Under the pieces are notes generated by a model that made no database searches, had not been told where the DNA came from, and saw only the letters and a list, made by a program, of their open reading frames with translations. The position numbers were made by a program, and so were the translations under genes. This document shows positions 1 to 5,680 of a DNA stretch of 26,347 nucleotides, piece after piece. The first letter of the stretch is position 1; the number at the start of each line of letters is the position of its first letter. The DNA comes from an uncultured Collinsella sp. (GTDB lineage Bacteria; Actinomycetota; Coriobacteriia; Coriobacteriales; Coriobacteriaceae), in assembly GCA_900546825.1 (NCBI GenBank), contig UREE01000022.1, forward strand, positions 1-26,347, read 5' to 3'.

Positions 1-250
1 CGCGGCTGATCCGGTCCGACCGGGCCGCGCGGCAAGGAGATATATTGCCAGACCGCGAAGCCTTGTGGGACGTCAATTCCGCTCTTCACAAGTCCTACAC
101 AACATATCGCTTTCTATAGGTAATAGAAAGACTGGCGCGGATCTTCCGCACATATCAGATGATGACCCTTTGGTTCAGGAATATATAGAGATCGGTCACC
201 TGTAAGTGTTTATCTACCCGCGCTTTTAGCAATGTAAACCGCACTTCAGA
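1..250. other. Window edge, no confident gene
   Basis: No gene can be assigned here. Two plus-strand frames are open from the window edge: one stops at a TAG at 117-119 and the other runs to a TAA near 201-203. Either could be the 3' tail of a gene that begins outside the window. Neither peptide is recognisable and their codon third positions are less GC-rich than in the neighbouring genes. The stretch before the rplT terminator is comparatively AT-rich, as expected for an intergenic region. Confidence 0.3.
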
Positions 251-288
251 TAAAAAGAGGGAGCGCCGCGCACAACGCGACACTCCCC
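251..288 (-). terminator. Rho-independent terminator of infC-rpmI-rplT
   Basis: Read on the minus strand, a GGGAG...CTCCC stem enclosing an inner CGCG/CGCG stem is followed by CTCTTTTTATC. It lies about 20 nt beyond the rplT stop codon, the expected position for the end of this operon. Confidence 0.8.
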
Positions 289-308
289 TAGCGATTCAAC
301 AGAATCTA

Positions 309-668
309 TTAGGCCTCGAGAGCCTTCTTGGCAATGGCAGCCAGCTCGTTGAAGGACTCGATGTCCTCGTAAGCCATCTGAGCCAGGACCTTGCGGTCGA
401 GCTCGATGCCGGCAACCTTCAGGCCGTGCATGAACTGAGAGTAAGAGATGTCGTTCAGGCGAGCAGCAGCGTTGATACGGGTGATCCAGAGAGAACGGAT
501 CTCGCGCTTCTTGTTGCGGCGATCACGATACTGATACTGCAGGGAGTGCTGGACCTGCTCTTTAGCATGCTTGTAAGTACGCGAAGCGGCACCGTAGTAA
601 CCCTTCGCACGGTGCATAACGGTACGGCGCTTCTTCTTGGCGGCAACAGCGCGCTTAATACGTGCCAT
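309..668 (-). CDS. rplT: 50S ribosomal protein L20
   Basis: L20 binds 23S rRNA early in assembly of the large ribosomal subunit. The 119-residue product has the usual length and the very basic N-terminus MARIKRAVAAKKKRR, followed by the family segments HRAKGYYGAASRTYKHAKEQV and RSLWITRINAAAR. An AGGAG site precedes the ATG. It is the last gene of infC-rpmI-rplT, 46 nt downstream of rpmI, and is followed by a terminator. In Firmicutes and enterobacteria L20 represses this operon by binding the mRNA leader. Here that role is inferred only from the gene order and the structured infC leader. Confidence 0.98.
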   Translation of the reverse strand: MARIKRAVAAKKKRRTVMHRAKGYYGAASRTYKHAKEQVQHSLQYQYRDRRNKKREIRSLWITRINAAARLNDISYSQFMHGLKVAGIELDRKVLAQMAYEDIESFNELAAIAKKALEA

Positions 669-714
669 GTTCTATCAACTCCTAGACGGTAAAACGAAAA
701 ACGGGAACGCGAAC

Positions 715-906
715 TTAGGCGAGACGCGACTTGATGACCTTGCGGTCGGCAGCGGCGATCTCGGTCTCCTGACGGAAGCCACGCTTACGCTTGGTGGACT
801 TCTTGCTCAGGATGTGGCTCTTGAAAGCCTTGGCGCGCATAAGCTTGCCGGTACCAGTCTTGCGGAAACGCTTCTTGGTGCCGCTGTGGGACTTCATCTT
901 AGGCAT
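715..906 (-). CDS. rpmI: 50S ribosomal protein L35
   Basis: L35 is a small basic protein of the large ribosomal subunit. The 63-residue product begins MPKMKSHSGTKKRFRKTGTGK and keeps the family core HILSKKSTKRKRGFR. Its length is typical. A TAAGGAG ribosome-binding site sits just before the ATG. The gene lies 32 nt after infC and 46 nt before rplT in the classical three-gene translation operon. Confidence 0.98.
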   Translation of the reverse strand: MPKMKSHSGTKKRFRKTGTGKLMRAKAFKSHILSKKSTKRKRGFRQETEIAAADRKVIKSRLA

Positions 907-938
907 GAAATACTCCTTAATCGGTTACAGAACACTAG

Positions 939-1493
939 TTACTTGCTATCGCTTGCCGCTTTATCCTCATCGAAGGCGCCCTTAATCGGGGCGAGCAGCA
1001 TAAGCATGTTACGGCCTTCCATCTTAGGCTTGGACTCGACCGTAGCGTAAGGCTTGAGATCCTCGGCGAGACGCTCGAGAACGTTAAGGCCCTGCTCCGG
1101 GTGAGCCATCTCACGGCCGCGGAACATGATGGTGATCTTAACGCGTGCGCCCTTCTTGAGGAAACGCAGAACGTGGCCCTTCTTGGTCTCGTAGTCGCCA
1201 ACGTCGATCTTGGGTCGGAACTTCATTTCCTTGACCTCGACCTTGGACTGGTTCTTACGAGCAGCCTTGGCCTTCATGGCCTGCTGGTACTTGAACTTAC
1301 CGTAGTCCATGACCTTGCAGACCGGCGGCTCCGCGTTGGGAGCGATCTCGACCAGGTCGAGACCCTGATCGTCGGCGACGCGCTGGGCATCGCGGATGGC
1401 GAACAGGCCGAGCTGAGAGCCATCGACGCCAATCAAACGACACGAAGATGCAGTGATCTCGTCGTTGATGCGGGTGTCATCAGACTTAGCTAT
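939..1493 (-). CDS. infC: Translation initiation factor IF-3, probable AUA start
   Basis: IF-3 binds the 30S subunit and checks the start codon and initiator tRNA. The N-domain motif INDEI and the linker and C-domain segments EPPVCKVMDYGKFKYQ, VEVKEMKFRPKI and FRGREMAHPE are all present. The only upstream in-frame ATG (1506-1508) overlaps the perfect GGAGG site at 1502-1506 and has no ribosome-binding site of its own. The same GGAGG lies 8 nt before an ATA codon at 1491-1493. Starting there gives IAKSDDTRINDEI, which matches the usual N-terminus, and 184 residues. Rare start codons are a known basis of infC autoregulation (AUU in E. coli). The product is certain; the AUA start is an inference. 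The alternative annotation is 939-1508, 189 residues. Confidence 0.95.
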   Translation of the reverse strand: MAKSDDTRINDEITASSCRLIGVDGSQLGLFAIRDAQRVADDQGLDLVEIAPNAEPPVCKVMDYGKFKYQQAMKAKAARKNQSKVEVKEMKFRPKIDVGDYETKKGHVLRFLKKGARVKITIMFRGREMAHPEQGLNVLERLAEDLKPYATVESKPKMEGRNMLMLLAPIKGAFDEDKAASDSK

Positions 1494-1508
1494 TTTCCCT
1501 ACCTCCAT

Positions 1509-1669
1509 TCATAAAAAAAATAACCCGGCGCTTCTCAGCAACCAGGTCGTACACATAGACTTCCTCGATTTGAGGAAGGGAATCTAAGTTGTATGACCAG
1601 TCAGCTGCTCATTGGCGCCAAAAGGTGGGAACCCTCAGGTTCCTCTTTAGGGCATTGCGGGAACAACGC
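1509..1669 (-). promoter_or_regulatory. Structured infC leader with attenuator-like terminator
   Basis: On the minus strand the 160-nt leader holds three helices: GGAACC/GGTTCC (1628-1643), a 7-bp CTTCCTC/GAGGAAG hairpin with a 5-nt loop (1560-1578), and a long-range pairing of GGCGC and AGCA arms (1527-1540 with 1606-1619). The last arm is followed by eight consecutive U (1513-1520) just before the infC ribosome-binding site. That arrangement is what an intrinsic terminator would look like in the leader. L20-controlled attenuators occupy the same place in Firmicutes infC operons. The match here is by position and architecture, not by recognised consensus. Confidence 0.55.
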
Positions 1670-1676
1670 CTTGCGA

Positions 1677-1682
1677 ATAATA
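1677..1682 (-). promoter_or_regulatory. Putative extended -10 of the infC operon
   Basis: The minus strand reads TGTTATTAT, an extended -10 (TGn plus TATTAT). No good -35 hexamer lies upstream. Initiation about 7 nt downstream would give a leader that contains exactly the three helices seen before infC. Confidence 0.4.
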
Positions 1683-1711
1683 ACACGTACAGCGCGTTAT
1701 CACATTACGTA

Positions 1712-1780
1712 CACGAAAAAGGGACCTTGACCCCCTTGAACACTCGCTTGCATGTATGGTGCTCGAGACGAGACTCGAAG
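1712..1780 (-). pseudogene. Decayed tRNA-Leu 3' end plus terminator
   Basis: This stretch repeats 1895-1963 with few changes. It has the terminator core (GGGGGTCAAGGTCCC followed by TTTTT on minus), the spacer CTCGCTTGCATG, and then the last ~24 nt of the tRNA-Leu including CCA (1757-1780). The sequence diverges abruptly at 1780, inside the T-arm, and no 5' half of a tRNA lies upstream. It is therefore a tRNA fragment, left either by a tandem tRNA duplication that lost most of one copy or by an integration/excision event at the tRNA 3' end. Confidence 0.7.
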
Positions 1781-1863
1781 GGCCTTCGCTTCGCGAAGCC
1801 CCGGGCTTCGGGCGCGTGGCGCCCTCGCCACGCTCCGCTACAAACAGGCCACAGGCCTGTTTG
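1781..1863. repeat. Run of consecutive palindromes
   Basis: Between the two tRNA-end copies lie four tight palindromes in a row. They are GCTTCGCGAAGC (1788-1799), CGAAGCCC/GGGCTTCG (1794-1810), GCGTGGCG/CGCCACGC with a 4-nt loop (1814-1833), and CAAACAGGCC/GGCCTGTTTG with a 3-nt loop (1841-1863). They resemble a compound REP-type repeat. No coding potential is apparent. Confidence 0.6.
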
Positions 1864-1899
1864 CTTAACGCTTCGCGCGCTCACGCGAGTTCGGCACGA

Positions 1900-1921
1900 A
1901 AAAGGGGGCCGCAACCCCCTT
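1900..1921 (-). terminator. Terminator of tRNA-Leu
   Basis: Minus-strand GGGGG-TTGCGG-CCCCC is followed directly by TTTTT, about 20 nt beyond the tRNA CCA end. It is a short GC stem with a U-tract, a standard intrinsic terminator. Confidence 0.75.
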
Positions 1922-1940
1922 GAACGCTCGCTTGCATGAA

Positions 1941-2029
1941 TGGTGCCCGAGGCGAGACTCGAACTCGCACGTTGTTGCCAACGGTGGATTTTGAGTCCAC
2001 TGCGTCTGCCAATTCCGCCACTCGGGCAC
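1941..2029 (-). tRNA. tRNA-Leu (anticodon CAA)
   Basis: A minus-strand class II tRNA of about 89 nt with encoded CCA. The acceptor GTGCCCGAG pairs with CTCGGGCAC. The D-arm reads TGGCGGAATTGGCAGACGC. The anticodon loop CTCAAAA sits between GTGGA and TCCAC, giving CAA, which reads UUG leucine codons. A long variable arm and the T-arm GCGAGTTCGAGTCTCGC follow. It lies 37 nt downstream of the transglutaminase gene and has its own terminator. Confidence 0.96.
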
Positions 2030-2066
2030 GCAATGCGTGAGTTAGTTTATCACAGCTTTCTACCGA

Positions 2067-3500
2067 TTAGTCCGAAAATGGAACTTCGAGCATTTCGATG
2101 AGTTCGACCGTGCGGAGCATCTCGCGCCAACGGCATCCGCGACCGTCGACCGAAGCCTCACCCATCTGGTTATCGTAAGGGTCCTCGCGCATGCCGTCGA
2201 AAGAGGGCTCAAACTCTGCCTGGAATCGATTGTTGGCCACCATACGCCACGGGTCGAGATTGCCAAAGTAGTGACGGCGGCGCCACTCCTCCCCCATCCT
2301 GCGAGCAGAAGATCCAAATGACACGTCGGCGTTGAGCCAACCGGTCTGCGGCGTATAGAACTCTGCCCAGTCGTGCGACCCCACCGAATCGGGCGCAACA
2401 TACAGGCCGCTCTGCCAACGGGCAGGCACGCCCGCGATACGGCACATGGTGATAAACGTGAGCACCATAACGCCGCAATCGCCGCGGAGCGAATGCGCGC
2501 AGTCATCGGCAATAGATCCCAAAAGCAAGTACGGCGGCTGATAGCGATAGTCGATATGCTGCGTCAGGTAATCATAGATAGCACGGGCGCGATCGAGCGG
2601 ATCCTCGAGTCCGTCAACAACACTGGCCGTCAGCTGCTGCAGATACGGCGTAAATGCAATGTGCGGACGGTCCTCGGAAATATCCTCGGGCAGAGGCGCG
2701 TCCATACGCGGGTGAACCGGAAGTGTGCCACCGTAGACATCACAATAAGCAGCATCGATGTGATAACGATAGGTCACCGAAAATAAGTGCTCGCTCGAGG
2801 AAGACCACGAGGCGGTACGCGCCGAAGCATTCGCGGGAGCAACAGCGCCCTCCGGCGTCATGTCGAGAATCTCGACCCGAGACTGCTGACGGCAGGCAGC
2901 CGCGACGGGAAGCCAAGCGCAAACGGTCTCCCCTTCCAGAGCGCCGGGGACAGACACGGACGCTTTAAGCGTAATGACGCGAGCCAATCCGTTTTGCGAC
3001 TCCATCTCCTTGAGCATCTCGTTGCGCAGTGCTACTCCGTCCGTAGAATCGGGCCGCATGCCGGGAACCTCTTTGGGATATACGCGAAGCGAATCGAGGA
3101 AGTTGTCGAGAACGAACAGTTCGCCATCGATAAAGCGCCAGTCAATACGCTTACGATTAATCAGGTCATCAAACTGCTCTTCGGTAAACTCTGGCCACTC
3201 CTCGCGAATCATCGCAATAGCCTGATCGCGCGACACCGAAAAATGAAGCGGCGTCTCGAGCATGCGATACCGCTCGGCACGAACACAAGCAGCCAGCGAA
3301 GGCTCGGGGTTCTGCTCCAAAAGGCGATCGCAGGCAGCAACAGCCTGCGTCAAATACCCCGCATCCTTAAGACGAAGAATCTCGGGCGGTAGCCCAATAT
3401 CGAGATGGCGAAAATCATCACAGCAGACATCAACAGAGCAACCAACAGGACCTTCGTCAATAACCTTCCCATCCGAAGGCAGCACATTAATAACAGCCAT
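2067..3500 (-). CDS. Transglutaminase-like (papain-fold) domain protein
   Basis: A 477-residue protein with a transglutaminase-like cysteine protease/amidase fold in its C-terminal half. The triad is visible: Cys about 342 in RGDCGVM, His about 376 in SHDWAEFY and Asp about 392 in LNADVSFG, in the usual order and spacing. The N-terminal 170 residues are charged and have no recognised domain. No signal peptide or membrane segment is seen, so it is probably cytoplasmic. The ATG at 3498-3500 has GGAG 7 nt upstream and is preferred over the in-frame GTG at 3516-3518. The substrate is unknown; family members are peptidases, deamidases or amide cross-linkers. It is monocistronic and followed by tRNA-Leu. 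Confidence 0.85.
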   Translation of the reverse strand: MAVINVLPSDGKVIDEGPVGCSVDVCCDDFRHLDIGLPPEILRLKDAGYLTQAVAACDRLLEQNPEPSLAACVRAERYRMLETPLHFSVSRDQAIAMIREEWPEFTEEQFDDLINRKRIDWRFIDGELFVLDNFLDSLRVYPKEVPGMRPDSTDGVALRNEMLKEMESQNGLARVITLKASVSVPGALEGETVCAWLPVAAACRQQSRVEILDMTPEGAVAPANASARTASWSSSSEHLFSVTYRYHIDAAYCDVYGGTLPVHPRMDAPLPEDISEDRPHIAFTPYLQQLTASVVDGLEDPLDRARAIYDYLTQHIDYRYQPPYLLLGSIADDCAHSLRGDCGVMVLTFITMCRIAGVPARWQSGLYVAPDSVGSHDWAEFYTPQTGWLNADVSFGSSARRMGEEWRRRHYFGNLDPWRMVANNRFQAEFEPSFDGMREDPYDNQMGEASVDGRGCRWREMLRTVELIEMLEVPFSD

Positions 3501-3535
3501 ACCAAAACTCCAAGTCACTAGAACGCTTGAAGCCC

Positions 3536-3564
3536 ATTGTAGCGAGATAAAAAGAAAGCCCCAA
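3536..3564 (-). promoter_or_regulatory. Putative promoter of the transglutaminase gene
   Basis: Minus-strand TTGGGG, a 17-nt spacer and TACAAT resemble a sigma-70 promoter. The -10 element ends 35 nt before the chosen ATG. Confidence 0.5.
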
Positions 3565-3610
3565 CAAGGGAGCCATCAACACCGCTGAACGGTAACCATA
3601 TAACTAAAAT

Positions 3611-3831
3611 CAGACCAGTAACCCTGTAGCAAGTTAACAAAGGAGGCCCCGTTTCCCCGGAGCTGTTTCCGTCGCGCGACTTCTGGCAAAGCCAGTAGCC
3701 ATCTTAATTCAGACTCGTAACCCTGCGGCGTTAAACGAAGGAAGCCCCGTCCCCCGGAGCTGTTTTCTTGGCGCGACTTCTGGCAAAGCCAGGTGAGCGC
3801 AAAGGAAACAGTGTAGGGGGACGGGGCTTCC
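3611..3831. repeat. Tandem imperfect repeat with long palindrome
   Basis: Two related copies (about 3611-3695 and 3710-3792) share GTAACCCTG, GCCCCGT, CCCCGGAGCTGTTT and CGCGACTTCTGGCAAAGCCAG. The second copy extends into a near-complete palindrome. Its outer arms GGAAGCCCCGTCCCCC (3740-3755) and the exact complement (3816-3831) match over 16 bp, inner arms CTGTTTTC/GGAAACAG lie at 3760-3767 and 3804-3811, and the tip is CTGGC-AAA-GCCAG. The first copy has only the left half. It lies 20 nt past the fba stop and may also end fba transcription. No ORF is credible here. Confidence 0.75.
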
Positions 3832-3851
3832 GGCGGGAAGTTTAGCGACGC

Positions 3852-4718
3852 TTACGCCTTGTTGACGGAGCCAAACTCCTCCATGAGCTCCTTGGTGCGG
3901 GCAACGATGTTGTCGCGACCAGGCTTGAGGAGCTTGCGGGGGTCAAAGCCCTTGCCCTGCTGATCCTTGCCAGCCTCGATGTACTCGCGGACGCCCTTGG
4001 CGAAGACGAGCTGCAGGTCGGTGTTGACGTTGATCTTGGAGATGCCCAGGGAGATGGCCTTCTTGATCTGATCCTCGGGGATGCCGGTGCCACCGTGCAG
4101 AACGAGGGGCAGGTCACCGGTCTGGGCCTTAATCTCGCCCAGACGCTCGAAGGAAAGACCAGCCCAGTCGGCGGGGTACACGCCGTGGATGTTGCCGATG
4201 CCGCAGGCGAGGAAGTCGACACCCAGGTCAGCGATCTGCTTGCACTCAGCAGGATCAGCGAGCTCGCCGCTGGAGGTCACGCCGTCCTCGGTGCCGCCGA
4301 TGCCGCCGACCTCGGCCTCGATGGACATGCCCTTGGAGTGGGCAAGCTCAACGAGCTCCTTGGTGCGGTCGAGGTTAAGCTGGAAGGTCTCCTCGTGAGA
4401 GCCGTCATACATGATGGACGTGAAGCCGGCCTCGATGCACTTGAAGCAGTCCTCGTAAGAACCGTGATCGAGGTGAAGGGCGACGGGAACGGTAACGCCC
4501 GTGGCCTCGACGGCAGCCTTGACCATGTCGGCGCAGACCTTGAAACCGCCCATCCACTTAGCGGCACCAGCGGTGCACTGAAGGATCAGCGGAGACTTGG
4601 CCTCCTCGGCGGCCTGGAGAATAGCCAGGGTCCACTCGAGGTTGTTGGTGTTGAAGGCACCAAGACCGTACTTGCCGGCCTCGGCCTTCTTGAGCATGTC
4701 TGCTGCGTTGACGAGCAT
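3852..4718 (-). CDS. fba: Class II fructose-1,6-bisphosphate aldolase
   Basis: This zinc-dependent glycolytic enzyme cleaves fructose 1,6-bisphosphate to dihydroxyacetone phosphate and glyceraldehyde 3-phosphate. The 288-residue protein shows LHLDHG (catalytic Asp84, zinc His85), EAEVGGIGG (136 region), GNIHGVYP (His178), VLHGGTGI (His208) and NVNTDL (230-235), all class II signatures. Length is normal. The ATG at 4716-4718 has GGAGG 8 nt upstream. The reading frame stays open 32 codons further upstream, but that part lacks a ribosome-binding site and family similarity. The gene is monocistronic, with a long palindromic repeat after its stop. Confidence 0.96.
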   Translation of the reverse strand: MLVNAADMLKKAEAGKYGLGAFNTNNLEWTLAILQAAEEAKSPLILQCTAGAAKWMGGFKVCADMVKAAVEATGVTVPVALHLDHGSYEDCFKCIEAGFTSIMYDGSHEETFQLNLDRTKELVELAHSKGMSIEAEVGGIGGTEDGVTSSGELADPAECKQIADLGVDFLACGIGNIHGVYPADWAGLSFERLGEIKAQTGDLPLVLHGGTGIPEDQIKKAISLGISKINVNTDLQLVFAKGVREYIEAGKDQQGKGFDPRKLLKPGRDNIVARTKELMEEFGSVNKA

Positions 4719-4758
4719 AAAAGAAACCTCCTGTAAGGTTGCTCCGATAACGCCTGAG

Positions 4759-4786
4759 ATTTTACCACGGCGCACCCGAGCATAAA
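4759..4786 (-). promoter_or_regulatory. Possible fba promoter
   Basis: Minus-strand TAAAAT (4759-4764) lies 16 nt downstream of TTTATG (4781-4786). The -10 is good and the -35 weak. The -10 is about 40 nt upstream of the fba start. Confidence 0.35.
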
Positions 4787-4912
4787 CGTTCGTTTGTTCA
4801 CGAATATCGTCCAAACAGACTTTTTTGACCGTTTGCCCTACGAAATCGACCCGTTGGGGAAAAATAGCTTGACGTTTGGACGCTTCTCGTGCTTCAAAAG
4901 CCGACTATTAAG

Positions 4913-5596
4913 CTAAATCTGCATGAAAGGGTTCTGCATGAGCTCGCGTGCCATGGTGGTCGAATCGCCATGACCGGTTAGGCAAACGGTATCGGGCGGG
5001 AGAAGCCGGGCGAGCTTGGAGAGCGAGCGCAGAATCGCCGCCTCGTCTCCTCCAGAAAGATCGGTGCGGCCGTGCCCACCCGGAAACATGGTGTCGCCCA
5101 CAAAGGCAATGTTCCCCTGCTCGGTGGCGGCAAACAAGACGATCCCGCCCGGCGTATGCCCTGGCGTCTCGATCACCTGCAGGTAGATATCGCCCACCTT
5201 GATAGCATCTCCCTCGGCGAGCAGGTGCGTCGGCTCCCCGGGGTCAGGCGTCTCAATGCCCCACATAGCTCGCTGTTCCTCGATGTTCGCATGCGGCACC
5301 GCCACATCCTTAGCACACAGCTCATACTGGCAGCCCTCGCCAACGGTGGTTCGCACGCCTGCAACACCACCAACATGATCGGCATGGCCATGAGTGCATA
5401 CGGCGCCAAACACGCGTACGCCGGGATGCTCGGCTCGAATATGCTCCACCAGGCGTTCGCCTTCCCATGCGGGATCGATAATCACGCACTCATTGTCCGA
5501 AATAACAGCATAGCTATTGGTCTGAATGGGACCGTTTACGAGCGTCTCGATCTCGACCGATCCCTTGGGAGTTAAATCCAAGGACACAGCACTCAT
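4913..5596 (-). CDS. MBL-fold metallo-hydrolase, glyoxalase II-like
   Basis: A 227-residue metallo-beta-lactamase-fold hydrolase. The metal-binding motifs run in order: THGHADH (68-74), PGHTPGG (145-151), GDTMFPGGHGRTDL (167-180) and GHG (208-210). This is the pattern of the small bacterial glyoxalase II/YcbL group, which hydrolyse thioesters such as S-lactoylglutathione analogues. The true substrate is unknown. It is a soluble protein with no signal peptide. GGAGAGGG precedes the ATG. The gene lies 84 nt downstream of rel on the same strand, separated by a perfect hairpin, so it may be partly co-transcribed with recJ-rel. Confidence 0.88.
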   Translation of the reverse strand: MSAVSLDLTPKGSVEIETLVNGPIQTNSYAVISDNECVIIDPAWEGERLVEHIRAEHPGVRVFGAVCTHGHADHVGGVAGVRTTVGEGCQYELCAKDVAVPHANIEEQRAMWGIETPDPGEPTHLLAEGDAIKVGDIYLQVIETPGHTPGGIVLFAATEQGNIAFVGDTMFPGGHGRTDLSGGDEAAILRSLSKLARLLPPDTVCLTGHGDSTTMARELMQNPFMQI

Positions 5597-5616
5597 GTCC
5601 CTCTCCTCTCTATAGA

Positions 5617-5644
5617 ACTCGAGGCATCAAACGATGCCTCGAGT
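5617..5644 (-). promoter_or_regulatory. Perfect 12-bp hairpin between rel and MBL gene
   Basis: ACTCGAGGCATC and its exact reverse complement flank a 4-nt loop. The minus-strand transcript would fold it after the rel stop and before the MBL ribosome-binding site. The following TCTATAG is a poor U-tract, so it could be a weak terminator, an RNA-processing or stabilising hairpin, or a protein-binding palindrome. Confidence 0.65.
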
Positions 5645-5680
5645 GTAGCGAATATCGATAATGTGACACGTTCGTCGCGA

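Noticed and set aside
1589..1939. 116-codon plus-strand frame over the infC leader and tRNA repeats
   Set aside because: It runs through the leader hairpins, the tRNA fragment, palindromes and a terminator, so it cannot be a real coding region.
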